From Escherichia coli DSM 30083 = JCM 1649 = ATCC 11775 (GTDB taxonomy: Bacteria; Pseudomonadota; Gammaproteobacteria; Enterobacterales; Enterobacteriaceae), in NCBI RefSeq assembly GCF_003697165.2, contig NZ_CP033092.2, forward strand, positions 62,001 through 126,000: a stretch of DNA of 64,000 nt, written 5' to 3'. The position numbers and the translations under genes were made by a program. This document shows, piece after piece, positions 1 to 10,841 of this stretch (positions are counted from its first letter, which is position 1; the number at the start of each line of letters is the position of its first letter). The notes beneath the pieces are model-generated. The model made no database searches, was not told the origin of the DNA, and worked only from the letters and a program-made list of their open reading frames with translations.

Positions 1-251
1 GCGACGGCATCGCCAATGGTGCGGTGCGTTTTCACCTGTACCCAGCTGTTACTACCCGCAGCTGCCGAAGCCATGGTGCGCATCCGGCTGCCAGGCCAGA
101 CAGCATGAACTTCATGTACGCCAACGGCATCTGCGGTACGAATAATCGCAGAAACGTTATGAGGTTTGTGGACCTGCTCCATGCAGACGGTCAGATCAGG
201 CTGCCGCCTGGCGAGCATTTCGCAGATGCGTGCATAACGTGTTGGGTTCAT
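1..251 (-). CDS. trmH: tRNA (Gm18) 2'-O-methyltransferase, N-terminal part
   Basis: This is the 5' end of a minus-strand gene that starts with ATG at 251 and runs off the left edge after 83 codons. The translation begins MNPTRYARICEMLARRQPDL and continues with VCMEQVHKPHNVSAIIRTAD, which is the start of TrmH (SpoU), the SPOUT-family enzyme that methylates the ribose of G18 in tRNA. The NVSAIIRTAD stretch belongs to the SPOUT fold. Only 6 bases separate the spoT stop codon from this start, so it is cotranscribed with spoT. The catalytic C-terminal knot is outside the window. Identity is by recognition and position. Confidence 0.93.
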   Translation of the reverse strand, partial: MNPTRYARICEMLARRQPDLTVCMEQVHKPHNVSAIIRTADAVGVHEVHAVWPGSRMRTMASAAAGSNSWVQVKTHRTIGDAV

Positions 252-257
252 AAAACA

Positions 258-2366
258 TTAATTTCGGTTTCGGGTGACTTTAATCACGTCTGGCATCACG
301 CGGATTTTGCGCATGATATTCGCCAGATGCACACGGTCACGGGCGGTCAGACGAATAAAGGCGCTATAGACGCGACCATCTTTCTCTTCCGTATTCAAAC
401 TTTGAATATTCGAGGTCGTGGTGTTAATTGCCGCCGTCAGGTTTGCCAGCGCGCCCTGATGATTGAACATCTCCACCTTGATTTCGGTGATGAATTCCTG
501 CGCCGTCTCTTTATCCCATTCAACAGCCATAAACTTCTCTGGCTCTTTCTGGTAGCCACGGATGTTACGGCAGGATTCATGGTGGATCACCAGACCTTTA
601 CCGGGGCTGACGTGGGCGATAATCGGGTCGCCAGGAATTGGGCGGCAGCATTTCGCAAAGGTGATCAGCACGCCATCGGCACCTTTAATGGGCAGATGTC
701 CGTGACTTTGGGTTGCCGGTGGAATGGAGGCGTCCCCATGTTGCAGATTTTTCGCGACCACCACGCTCATTGCGTTACCAAGGCCGATTTCTGCCAGCAG
801 ATCGTCAAGCGTTGCCAGCTTCATGCGGTCCAGCTCGCGCTGAATATTTTCCTGCGGGATTTCATTGAGCTTACGGCTACCACCCAACGCATGGTTGAGC
901 AGACGACGGCCCAGGCTTACAGAATCATCACGCTTGAGGTTTTTCAGCAACTGACGAATTTTGGCGCGCGCTTTCGAGCTGACGACAAAGTTCAGCCACG
1001 CGGCATTCGGGCGAGCACCCGGTGCGGTAATGATTTCAACGGTTTGACCGCTAGTAAGCGGCTGCGACAGCGGGTAAGGCTGGCGGTCGACGCGTGCGCC
1101 CACGCAGGCATGGCCGATATCGGTATGCACCGCATAAGCGAAGTCGACGGGCGTTGCACCGGCAGGCAGTTCGACAATGCGCCCTTCTGGTGTGAAAACG
1201 TAAATCTCATCCGGGAAGAGATCGGATTTAACGCTCTCGATAAATTCAAACGAGCTACCGGCACTCTGTTGCAGCTCCAGCAGGCTTTGCATCCAGCGCT
1301 GGGCGCGTATTTGCGCGGTAGTGCTGGTTTCGCCGTGCTCTTTATAAGCCCAGTGCGCGGCAACACCCATCTCCGCCATCTGATCCATATCTTCGGTACG
1401 GATCTGGACCTCAACCGGCACGCCGTGCGGGCCAATCATCGAGGTGTGCAAAGACTGATAGCCGTTCGCTTTTGGAATGGCGATATAGTCTTTCACGCGG
1501 CCCGGACGCGGCTTGTACAGGCTGTGCATCTGGCCCAGCACGCGATAACAGGTGTCAGAATCATTGACGATCACGCGGAAAGCGTAGATGTCCATGATTG
1601 AGTGAAAACGCTGCTCTTTGAGCACCATTTTGCAGTAAATCGAATAAAGATGTTTTTCGCGACCACTGACGCGGCACGGTATTCCCGCTTCCTGCAAACG
1701 CCCTTCGATTTCAGAAAGAATCTTCTGGATCATCTCTTTACGGTTGCCGCGCGCGGCTTTCACCACTTCTTTGATTACGCGATAACGGTTGGGATACAGC
1801 GCCTCAAAACCCAGCTCCTCGAGTTCGGTTTTAATGTGGTGGATACCTAAACGGTGCGCCAGCGGGCTGTATATTTCGAGAGTTTCACGGGCGATGCGGC
1901 GACGTTTGTCCGGGCGAAGTGAGCCCAGCGTGCGCATGTTGTGGGTACGGTCGGCAAGTTTGATGAGAATGACGCGGATATCCTGCACCATCGCCATAAT
2001 CATCTTGCGAAAGTTTTCGGCCTGCGCCTCTTTCTTATCGCGGAACTTGAGTTTATCAAGTTTCGACACCCCCTCTACCAGCTCGGCGACGCTTTTACCA
2101 AAAAGCTGTTCCATGTCCTGGTAGGTGGCGGGTGTATCTTCAATCACATCATGCAGCAGCGCCGCCATCAGCGTTTCATAGTCGAGTTTCATCTCGGCCA
2201 GAATGCAGGCAACCGCCACCGGGTGCGTGATATAGGGTTCACCGCTTGAACGTGTTTGCCCCTCGTGAGCATCACGTGCAACGAGATACGCCTGCCGCAG
2301 ACGCTTGATTTGGTCTTCCGGCAGGTAGTTTTGAATCAGCTGATTCAGGCTTTCAAACAGATACAA
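258..2366 (-). CDS. spoT: bifunctional (p)ppGpp hydrolase/synthetase SpoT
   Basis: A 702-residue RelA/SpoT homologue, full length for E. coli SpoT. It hydrolyses ppGpp and weakly makes it, setting the alarmone level under carbon, fatty-acid and other stresses. The HD hydrolase domain is intact: HD pair at residues 72-73 inside LLHDVIEDT. The synthetase domain follows (about 200-330), then TGS (about 385-450, VFTPEGRIVELPAGATPVDF) and a C-terminal ACT domain (about 627-702). The start is TTG, at the position of the known E. coli start (MYLFESLNQL), 18 bases after rpoZ. It lies in the gmk-rpoZ-spoT-trmH operon. Confidence 0.98.
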   Translation of the reverse strand: MYLFESLNQLIQNYLPEDQIKRLRQAYLVARDAHEGQTRSSGEPYITHPVAVACILAEMKLDYETLMAALLHDVIEDTPATYQDMEQLFGKSVAELVEGVSKLDKLKFRDKKEAQAENFRKMIMAMVQDIRVILIKLADRTHNMRTLGSLRPDKRRRIARETLEIYSPLAHRLGIHHIKTELEELGFEALYPNRYRVIKEVVKAARGNRKEMIQKILSEIEGRLQEAGIPCRVSGREKHLYSIYCKMVLKEQRFHSIMDIYAFRVIVNDSDTCYRVLGQMHSLYKPRPGRVKDYIAIPKANGYQSLHTSMIGPHGVPVEVQIRTEDMDQMAEMGVAAHWAYKEHGETSTTAQIRAQRWMQSLLELQQSAGSSFEFIESVKSDLFPDEIYVFTPEGRIVELPAGATPVDFAYAVHTDIGHACVGARVDRQPYPLSQPLTSGQTVEIITAPGARPNAAWLNFVVSSKARAKIRQLLKNLKRDDSVSLGRRLLNHALGGSRKLNEIPQENIQRELDRMKLATLDDLLAEIGLGNAMSVVVAKNLQHGDASIPPATQSHGHLPIKGADGVLITFAKCCRPIPGDPIIAHVSPGKGLVIHHESCRNIRGYQKEPEKFMAVEWDKETAQEFITEIKVEMFNHQGALANLTAAINTTTSNIQSLNTEEKDGRVYSAFIRLTARDRVHLANIMRKIRVMPDVIKVTRNRN

Positions 2367-2384
2367 GGGCGACCCGCTTTGTGA

Positions 2385-2660
2385 TTAACGACGACCTTCA
2401 GCAATAGCGGTAACGGCTTGTAATTCAGCGGCTTCCTGCTCTTGCTGTTCCTGGCGTTCGCGAACGTCGAGGATCTGGTTGTTGATCAGACCTTCTTCGA
2501 TTTCGCGCAGCGCGATTACAGTGGTTTTATCGTTTTCTTCCGGTACCAGCGGATCCTTTCCGCCTACCTGCATCTGACGAGCGCGACGCGCGGCGACCAG
2601 TACCAGGTCAAAACGGTTACCAATTTTCTCTACAGCGTCCTGAACAGTTACGCGTGCCAT
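2385..2660 (-). CDS. rpoZ: RNA polymerase omega subunit
   Basis: 91 residues, the usual length of omega. It begins [20 protein letters not shown] and has the conserved [10 protein letters not shown] segment. Omega binds the beta' subunit, helps polymerase assembly and forms part of ppGpp site 1, which fits its place directly upstream of spoT. The C-terminal tail is Gln/Glu-rich ([15 protein letters not shown]). The gene sits 54 bases after gmk and 18 before spoT, in the same operon. Confidence 0.98.
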
Positions 2661-2714
2661 ACTTAAAAAGCTCCACAGGTGAAGAAATGACTGGGCATGA
2701 TACTGAAATCAGGT

Positions 2715-3448
<734 letters not shown>

Positions 3449-3503
3449 ATTTTGCGTAGCTGCTTCCGCATTTGCCTGTGATTCACTGCAATAAAGACGA
3501 TTC

Positions 3504-3553
<50 letters not shown>

Positions 3554-3554
3554 C

Positions 3555-5274
<1,720 letters not shown>

Positions 5275-5278
<4 letters not shown>

Positions 5279-5892
5279 TGACCTTCGTGGCTGTAGTAAA
5301 AGACCGGTAATCCCAGCTTAAGACGTAGCGCCAGTAAACGGGCAAAAAAGCCGAATACCAGGGTGGAGATAATCACAACATCATGGTTAGAAACATAGTG
5401 TTGCAGCGCGATGTACAGCACGGCGGAGGCAAATGAGACACCGGCATACAACTCTTTCTGGAATACCAGTGGAATGCGTTTACAGAACATATCGCGCAAA
5501 ACGCCGCCAAACACGCCGGTGGTTACCGCCGCGACAACGGCAATAATTGGGCCGTGCCCCATATCCAGTGCAACCTGTGCGCCGATGATAGAAAAGACCA
5601 CCAGTCCGAGCGCATCGAGCACCAGAAACACTTTGCGCAGATAAGGCATTACAGGAGCAACGATAGTGGTGAGTACTGCGGCGGTAGCGACGATAATCAC
5701 ATATTCCGGGTGTTTGACCCAGCCGAGCGGATAGTGGCCCAGCAGAATATCGCGCACTGACCCTCCGCCAATTGCCGTGGCGGTCGCAATAATAATTACG
5801 CCAAATGTATCCATGCGCCGTCGTCCGGCCGCCAGCGCCCCCGTCATGGCTTCGGCAGTAATGCCAACCAAATACAAAATGTGTAACAGCAT
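5275..5892 (-). CDS. yicG: inner-membrane protein YicG (UPF0126, glycine-transporter-like domain)
   Basis: 205 residues, mostly hydrophobic, with about six membrane segments in two related halves. Each half contains the family signature around GGGxxRD: ATAIGGGSVRDILL near residue 40, and TTGVFGGVLRDMFC near residue 125. The family (UPF0126) consists of small inner-membrane proteins related to TRIC-like channels; the substrate is not established for this one. The start at MLLHILYLVG (5892) is preceded by GGGAGAG; an 18-codon upstream extension is unlikely to be used. The stop codon overlaps the convergent ligB stop. Confidence 0.92.
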
Positions 5893-6183
5893 GGTTCTCT
5901 CCCTAAAAATCTGTCTGGCAGGGTAGCGATTTGTGCGTATTGTCACGATTGAGATTTTTTAAGGTGAGAGGAAATTGATAACTTGTAGTTATGTGAAATC
6001 GCTATTTTCTGTAGCGTAGATGCATTCTTCTGACTTCTTGTCTGAGAAAATGCATAAGAAAAAATAGGTTAAAATTGAGGGGTGGAAAAGAAAGGTGCAA
6101 TGTTTAGCCATTGTGTTCACCGCACCTGGACTTTGGCTTACGCATCGGGTATCTCAATCAACAAAAAGAGTTTTTATTTTCTG
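5893..6183. other. intergenic region between yicG and dinD
   Basis: About 290 AT-rich bases lie between the yicG start and the dinD stop. It should hold the yicG promoter. A weak imperfect inverted repeat (GCATTCTTCTGA ... TCTGAGAAAATGC, near 6020-6055) is visible. I see no convincing gene. Confidence 0.5.
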
Positions 6184-7008
6184 CTATTTCTTCTCTGTAA
6201 TTTTTACACTGTTTTCCAACTGCTTGATGCTGACCTGCGGGGTCGGCAACTCCTCAGGCATGGTTCCGCCAAGTTCCTGAATGGTTTGCCTCACCTTGCG
6301 ACCCACGTCAAAGTGTGTGGTATTAGCTTGCTGTTTTGAATTCACGCCATCCCGCTTGAGTTTTTCTTCTGTTTGGGTAGCTCGAAAGAGATTAGCCGCC
6401 AGTTCTGTTGAACCCATATGATCCAGGATCTTCTGACTCTTTTTCAGCCCCTTCCGCTGATGGATGGCTTTCTGATCTAATCCACCATACAGTCCCCGGT
6501 AACCATGATTCTGAAATATGGCGAAATCGATAGCTGTCGCTACCCCAGCTTGCTGCGCTGCCTCAACTAATTGTTTGTTATGTTCTTTCAACTCATTTCT
6601 CAGAAAAAGACGCTTTTCGTCTTCACGAAGTTGCCTGAAAGCTTCATCGTCAGCCAGCTCCTGCCGTCGGGTCTGGATAGCAAAATAAGTTTGCCCTGCC
6701 GCAATAACCGGTTTCGCAGGGTCGCCGTTTTGTACTACCAGGTAACAGGCATAGCGGGAGAGATGAACATCTTCAAGTTCTCGTTGAGCCCCTGAACCTA
6801 ATACAACCATTTTGGTGGTTTCAACGAAATGGTCAGATGCAGCTTGATTGCTGGCTTCGCACGCTTGAGTCGCGCGGGCCAGTACCTTTTGAAAATTGCG
6901 CCAGTCCCGATAATCCAGTAACGGTGCCAATTCTCTCGCTGACCAAAATTCTTGCCCTTCAGTGCCATAATGCCGTATTTCTTCAAAAGGTTGATGATGT
7001 TCGTTCAT
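6184..7008 (-). CDS. dinD: DNA damage-inducible protein D
   Basis: The 274-residue product starts MNEHHQPFEEIRHYGTEGQE. Residues about 19-45 (EFWSARELAPLLDYRDWRNF) resemble the BRO/KilA-N-like N-terminal fold common in phage antirepressors. DinD is SOS-induced, and E. coli DinD has been reported to inhibit RecA filaments after strand exchange. The frame is open four codons further upstream (MEWA), but MNEHHQ is the known start. A LexA box about 45 bases upstream supports SOS control. The gene stands alone between yicG and yicC, and the pattern of phage-like domain plus single-gene unit suggests an old acquired gene (inference). Confidence 0.95.
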   Translation of the reverse strand: MNEHHQPFEEIRHYGTEGQEFWSARELAPLLDYRDWRNFQKVLARATQACEASNQAASDHFVETTKMVVLGSGAQRELEDVHLSRYACYLVVQNGDPAKPVIAAGQTYFAIQTRRQELADDEAFRQLREDEKRLFLRNELKEHNKQLVEAAQQAGVATAIDFAIFQNHGYRGLYGGLDQKAIHQRKGLKKSQKILDHMGSTELAANLFRATQTEEKLKRDGVNSKQQANTTHFDVGRKVRQTIQELGGTMPEELPTPQVSIKQLENSVKITEKK

Positions 7009-7051
7009 TGCCCACTCCATATGATATCGATTGCAAGGAAAGTAAGTTTAC

Positions 7052-7071
7052 AACTGTGTTTATATACAGTT
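7052..7071 (-). promoter_or_regulatory. LexA (SOS) box upstream of dinD
   Basis: AACTGTGTTTATATACAGTT carries the CTG-N10-CAG core (7054-7069) with an AT-rich middle, matching the E. coli LexA consensus. It lies about 45 bases before the dinD start, in the position expected to block its promoter. LexA repression and SOS induction of dinD are established knowledge; the site itself is seen directly. Confidence 0.92.
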
Positions 7072-7162
7072 GTGAGTATCTCACGTTCTCACTGCGCTGG
7101 GCAAAAAAACATCGCAAAATCTGGAGCAGGCACGCAAAACAGAATTGAATGTTGCGGGGAGG

Positions 7163-7193
7163 AAAAATGCCGCTCTGTTTGAGTGGGCGGCAT
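7163..7193 (-). terminator. intrinsic terminator after yicC
   Basis: Read on the minus strand, ATGCCGC and GCGGCAT form a 7-bp stem around a 13-base loop, followed by TTTTCC. It sits about 40 bases past the yicC stop codon. Confidence 0.75.
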
Positions 7194-7229
7194 TTGTGAA
7201 GGCTGAAAAGGAAGAATTGGCGTTACGAG

Positions 7230-8093
7230 TTATTCAATGTTCTGGATCTGCTCGCGCATCTGCTCAATCAACACTTTCAGCTCGATGGCAGAATTCGTCA
7301 CTTCGGCATTGATAGATTTCGAAGCAAGAGTGTTCGACTCGCGGTTGAACTCCTGCATCATAAAGTCCAGACGACGGCCAACCGCTTCTTTTTTCTTCAG
7401 AATGTTGTAGGTCTCTTTGACATGCGCTTCGAGGCGGTCCAGTTCTTCGGCAACGTCAATTCGTTGTGCCAGCAGAACCAACTCCTGCTCCAGACGGTTG
7501 TTTTCCAGTTGCACCTGAGCATCTTCCAGCTTCGCTACCAGACGCTCACGCTGCCATTGCAGGATTTCCGGCATATGGGCGCGGACTTTGACCACTTCGG
7601 CGGTGACGCCTTCCAGACGCTGCTCAATCAACACTTTCAGCGCCTGACCTTCGGTTTCGCGCGCGATGATAAAGTCATCCAGGGTGCCATCCAACGCCGC
7701 GAGAATTTCAGCTGCAATCGCGTCGAGATCTTGCTCCTGGGCTGCCATCACGCCCGGCCAGCGTAGAATATCAACCGGGTTGATTTCTCCTTCGTCGCTC
7801 TGCATTTTTACCCAGTTCGCGGCAGTTACCAGCTGTTTAGCCAGTTTTTCGTTGAGGATCAGCTCACCTTGCGCGCTAACATCTGGCTCATAGCGCAGGG
7901 TACATTCCACTTTACCGCGCGTCAGGCGAGAACGAATACGCTCGCGAACGACAGGTTCAAGGCTACGGAACTGCTCCGGCAGACGAAAGTAAGTTTCCAG
8001 ATAACGCTGGTTTACCGAGCGCATTTCCCAGGTTGCGCTCCCCCATTCACCCTTGATTTCACGCCGGGCGTAGGCGGTCATACTGCGGATCAT
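7230..8093 (-). CDS. yicC: YicC family endoribonuclease
   Basis: 287 residues, typical of the conserved YicC family. The N-terminal domain opens MIRSMTAYARREI and contains EMRSVNQRYLE. The C-terminal domain (DUF1732-like) ends in a conserved helical region (EFNRESNTLASKS ... IELKVLIEQMREQIQN). E. coli YicC has been reported to be an endoribonuclease that promotes decay of some small RNAs; older annotations call it a stationary-phase survival protein. The catalytic residues are not obvious to me from sequence. It is divergent from rph across 126 bases and is followed by an intrinsic terminator. Confidence 0.95.
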   Translation of the reverse strand: MIRSMTAYARREIKGEWGSATWEMRSVNQRYLETYFRLPEQFRSLEPVVRERIRSRLTRGKVECTLRYEPDVSAQGELILNEKLAKQLVTAANWVKMQSDEGEINPVDILRWPGVMAAQEQDLDAIAAEILAALDGTLDDFIIARETEGQALKVLIEQRLEGVTAEVVKVRAHMPEILQWQRERLVAKLEDAQVQLENNRLEQELVLLAQRIDVAEELDRLEAHVKETYNILKKKEAVGRRLDFMMQEFNRESNTLASKSINAEVTNSAIELKVLIEQMREQIQNIE

Positions 8094-8219
8094 AGACGTT
8101 CCTGTTTATAAAAGGAGAGGTGGAAGGATTATAGCCATCGATGCCTTGTCAGGATAGGAATAACCGCCGGAAGTCCGTATAATGCGCAGCCACATTTGTT
8201 TCAAGCCGGAGATTTCAAT

Positions 8220-8936
8220 ATGCGTCCAGCAGGCCGTAGCAATAATCAGGTGCGTCCCGTTACCCTGACTCGTAACTATACAAAACATGCAGAAGGCTCG
8301 GTGCTGGTCGAATTTGGCGATACCAAAGTGTTGTGTACCGCCTCTATTGAAGAAGGCGTGCCGCGCTTCCTGAAAGGTCAGGGCCAGGGCTGGATCACCG
8401 CAGAGTACGGTATGCTGCCGCGTTCTACCCATACCCGTAACGCGCGTGAAGCGGCGAAAGGTAAGCAGGGTGGACGCACAATGGAAATCCAGCGTCTGAT
8501 CGCCCGTGCTCTTCGCGCGGCAGTAGATTTGAAAGCACTGGGTGAGTTCACCATTACGCTGGACTGCGACGTGCTTCAGGCTGATGGTGGCACGCGTACC
8601 GCTTCGATTACGGGTGCCTGCGTGGCGCTGGCAGATGCGCTACAGAAGCTGGTGGAAAACGGCAAGCTGAAAACTAATCCAATGAAAGGGATGGTAGCCG
8701 CGGTCTCTGTCGGGATTGTGAACGGCGAAGCGGTTTGCGATCTGGAATATGTTGAAGACTCTGCCGCAGAGACCGACATGAACGTAGTGATGACCGAAGA
8801 CGGGCGTATCATTGAAGTGCAGGGGACGGCAGAAGGCGAACCGTTCACCCACGAAGAGTTACTCACCTTGTTGGCGCTGGCCCGAGGGGGAATCGAATCC
8901 ATTGTAGCGACGCAGAAGGCGGCGCTGGCAAACTGA
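8220..8936 (+). CDS. rph: ribonuclease PH, intact
   Basis: A phosphate-dependent 3' exoribonuclease that trims tRNA 3' ends and acts on structured RNAs. The 238-residue product is full length. It starts MRPAGRSNNQVRPVTLTRNY, with the RNase PH core (EFGDTKVLCTAS, GWITAEYGMLPRST, LDCDVLQADGGTRTASI, CDLEYVEDSAAETDMNVVM) and the complete C-terminus GGIESIVATQKAALAN. I start at 8220, not at the in-frame ATG eight codons upstream, because the family begins at MRPAGR. rph precedes pyrE, and its translation near the end controls the pyrE attenuator. The intact 3' end differs from the K-12 rph-1 frameshift allele. Confidence 0.97.
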   Translation: MRPAGRSNNQVRPVTLTRNYTKHAEGSVLVEFGDTKVLCTASIEEGVPRFLKGQGQGWITAEYGMLPRSTHTRNAREAAKGKQGGRTMEIQRLIARALRAAVDLKALGEFTITLDCDVLQADGGTRTASITGACVALADALQKLVENGKLKTNPMKGMVAAVSVGIVNGEAVCDLEYVEDSAAETDMNVVMTEDGRIIEVQGTAEGEPFTHEELLTLLALARGGIESIVATQKAALAN

Positions 8937-8941
8937 TTTTT

Positions 8942-8969
8942 AAGGCGACTGATGAGTCGCCTTTTTTTT
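8942..8969 (+). terminator. pyrE attenuator
   Basis: AAGGCGACT and AGTCGCCTT form a 9-bp stem with a GATG loop, followed by a run of T. It begins six bases after the rph stop and ends 33 bases before pyrE. In E. coli this hairpin terminates transcription when UTP is high; coupled ribosomes finishing rph prevent termination when UTP is low (established for rph-pyrE). Confidence 0.93.
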
Positions 8970-9001
8970 GTCTGTAGAAAAGTAAGATGAGGAGCGAAGG
9001 C

Positions 9002-9643
9002 ATGAAACCATATCAGCGCCAGTTTATTGAATTTGCGCTTAGCAAGCAGGTGTTAAAGTTTGGCGAGTTCACGCTGAAATCCGGGCGCAAAAGCCCCTAT
9101 TTCTTCAACGCCGGGCTGTTTAATACCGGGCGCGATCTGGCACTGTTAGGCCGTTTTTACGCTGAAGCATTGGTGGATTCCGGCATTGAGTTCGATCTGC
9201 TGTTTGGCCCTGCTTACAAAGGGATCCCGATTGCCACCACAACTGCCGTGGCGCTGGCGGAGCATCATGACCTGGACCTGCCGTACTGCTTTAACCGCAA
9301 AGAAGCAAAAGACCACGGTGAAGGCGGCAATCTGGTCGGTAGCGCGTTACAAGGACGCATAATGCTGGTGGATGATGTGATCACCGCCGGAACGGCGATT
9401 CGCGAGTCGATGGAAATTATTCAGGCCAATGGCGCGACGCTTGCTGGCGTATTGATTTCGCTCGATCGTCAGGAACGGGGGCGCGGCGAGATTTCGGCAA
9501 TTCAGGAAGTTGAGCGTGATTACAACTGCAAAGTGATCTCTATCATCACCTTGAAAGATCTGATTGCCTATCTGGAAGAGAAGCCAGAAATGGCGGAACA
9601 TCTGGCGGCGGTTAAGGCCTATCGCGAAGAGTTCGGCGTTTAA
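9002..9643 (+). CDS. pyrE: orotate phosphoribosyltransferase
   Basis: Converts orotate and PRPP to OMP in pyrimidine synthesis. It is 213 residues, full length, starting MKPYQRQFIEFALSKQ. The PRPP-binding loop VMLVDDVITAGTA is represented here as IMLVDDVITAGTA near residues 120-132; the flexible catalytic loop (CFNRKEAKDHGEGG) is also present. I start at 9002; five more codons upstream are open, but the family start is MKPYQ. Expression is set by the attenuator between rph and pyrE. Confidence 0.97.
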   Translation: MKPYQRQFIEFALSKQVLKFGEFTLKSGRKSPYFFNAGLFNTGRDLALLGRFYAEALVDSGIEFDLLFGPAYKGIPIATTTAVALAEHHDLDLPYCFNRKEAKDHGEGGNLVGSALQGRIMLVDDVITAGTAIRESMEIIQANGATLAGVLISLDRQERGRGEISAIQEVERDYNCKVISIITLKDLIAYLEEKPEMAEHLAAVKAYREEFGV

Positions 9644-9650
9644 AGAAACT

Positions 9651-9674
9651 CGCCGGATGAAAAGTCATCCGGCG
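9651..9674. terminator. hairpin between convergent pyrE and slmA
   Basis: CGCCGGATGA and TCATCCGGCG form a perfect 10-bp stem with an AAAG loop, centred between the two stop codons. The downstream T run is weak on both sides, so bidirectional termination is inferred from position. The arms resemble part of a REP sequence. Confidence 0.6.
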
Positions 9675-9679
9675 TCATA

Positions 9680-10276
9680 TTACTGCAACTGTGCAGCAAT
9701 TAGCGGCCAGCGGGCGTCAAAGTCATCCGTCGGGCGGTATTTAAACTCGCTGCGGACAAAGCGTGACAGCATACCTTCACAGAAGGCCAGGATCTGGCTT
9801 GCCAGCAGGGTTTCATCCGTCGCGTAGCCTTCGCCCTCACGCATTCTCTTTTCACGCAATACCTGACGCAACTGCGCTTCAATACGCTCGAATAGCTGGT
9901 TGATGCGCCCTTGCAGGCGATCCTGTTCAAACATTAGTGCATGACCAGTGAGGATGCGGGTCAGGCCAGGATTACGCTCACCAAAACCGAGAAGCAGCAA
10001 CACAATCAGACGCAGGCGCGCTGTGGTGTCCTTCTCATCTTTCAGAATCAGATTGATGCGAGTAATCAGGCTATCTTCGATAAACTCAATCAGGCTATCG
10101 AACATGCGGGTCTTACTGGGGAAGTGGCGATACAGTGCCGCTTCGGAAACGCCGACAGAGGCGGCCAGTTTTGCCGTCGTGATACGTTGGCTTCCATCGC
10201 TGGATTCCAGCATCAGCGCCAGAGACTGAAGTATTTCCTCGCGACGGTTCCTTTTCGCAGTTTGTTTTTCTGCCAT
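9680..10276 (-). CDS. slmA: nucleoid occlusion factor SlmA
   Basis: A 198-residue TetR-family protein that binds specific chromosomal sites and disassembles FtsZ there, so division avoids the nucleoid. The N-terminal helix-turn-helix is clear (ITTAKLAASVGVSEAALYRHF, about residues 32-52). The C-terminal domain interacts with FtsZ. The start at MAEKQTAKRN (10276) is the family start; the frame is open 14 codons further up. It lies downstream of dut in the same orientation. Confidence 0.97.
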   Translation of the reverse strand: MAEKQTAKRNRREEILQSLALMLESSDGSQRITTAKLAASVGVSEAALYRHFPSKTRMFDSLIEFIEDSLITRINLILKDEKDTTARLRLIVLLLLGFGERNPGLTRILTGHALMFEQDRLQGRINQLFERIEAQLRQVLREKRMREGEGYATDETLLASQILAFCEGMLSRFVRSEFKYRPTDDFDARWPLIAAQLQ

Positions 10277-10329
10277 GTTACAAAATACCCCTGAAAATAA
10301 GCACTTGCCAGGCGGCACCCACGCTATGA

Positions 10330-10350
10330 CCGCAAACGAAATGTTTGCGG
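10330..10350 (-). terminator. hairpin between dut and slmA
   Basis: CCGCAAAC and GTTTGCGG make an 8-bp perfect stem with a 5-base loop, lying between the dut stop and the slmA start. There is no clear T tract. It could be a weak terminator or a processing or stability hairpin. Confidence 0.5.
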
Positions 10351-10382
10351 CTATGTTATGACGTTATTCGGATGCGTATGTG

Positions 10383-10841
10383 TTACTGACGACCAGAGTG
10401 ACCAAAGCCGCCTTCACCGCGGTCGGTGGCGTCGAAATCTTCCACCAGATTAAATTCAGCCTGTACTACCGGAACAAAAATCATCTGGGCGATGCGTTCG
10501 CCAGGTTGAATGGTGAAGTTGTCCTGACCACGGTTCCACACGGAAATCATCAACTGGCCCTGATAGTCAGAATCGATCAATCCTACCAGGTTACCAAGCA
10601 CGATACCGTGCTTATGTCCCAATCCGGAGCGCGGCAGCATCATTGCCGCCAGTGAAGGATCGGCAATATGAATCGCCAGCCCGGTCGGAACCAGCGTAGT
10701 GTCACCCGGAGCCAGTTCTACGGCGTCGTCGAGACAGGCACGCAGGTCAAGTCCGGCAGAGCCAGAGGTGGCATAAGTCGGGAGCGGAAATTCCTTCCCA
10801 ACGCGCGGGTCCAGAATCTTAACGTCGATTTTTTTCATCAT
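10383..10841 (-). CDS. dut: dUTP diphosphatase
   Basis: Hydrolyses dUTP to dUMP, keeping uracil out of DNA and feeding thymidylate synthesis. It is 152 residues from the first Met (MMKKIDVKIL), or 151 from the second at 10838. All dUTPase motifs are visible: TSGSAGLDLRA, LPRSGLGHKHG, GLIDSDYQGQ, QPGERIAQMIF and the C-terminal RGEGGFGHSGRQ arm that closes the homotrimer's active site. Its 5' end overlaps the 3' end of coaBC by about 23 bases, so the two are translationally coupled. Confidence 0.97.
   Translation of the reverse strand: MMKKIDVKILDPRVGKEFPLPTYATSGSAGLDLRACLDDAVELAPGDTTLVPTGLAIHIADPSLAAMMLPRSGLGHKHGIVLGNLVGLIDSDYQGQLMISVWNRGQDNFTIQPGERIAQMIFVPVVQAEFNLVEDFDATDRGEGGFGHSGRQ

Noticed and set aside
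24..1601. 525-codon open frame opposite spoT
   Set aside because: It lies wholly antisense to a certain gene and its translation is rich in His, Arg, Cys and Phe without any domain. Long antisense frames are common opposite GC-rich, codon-biased genes.
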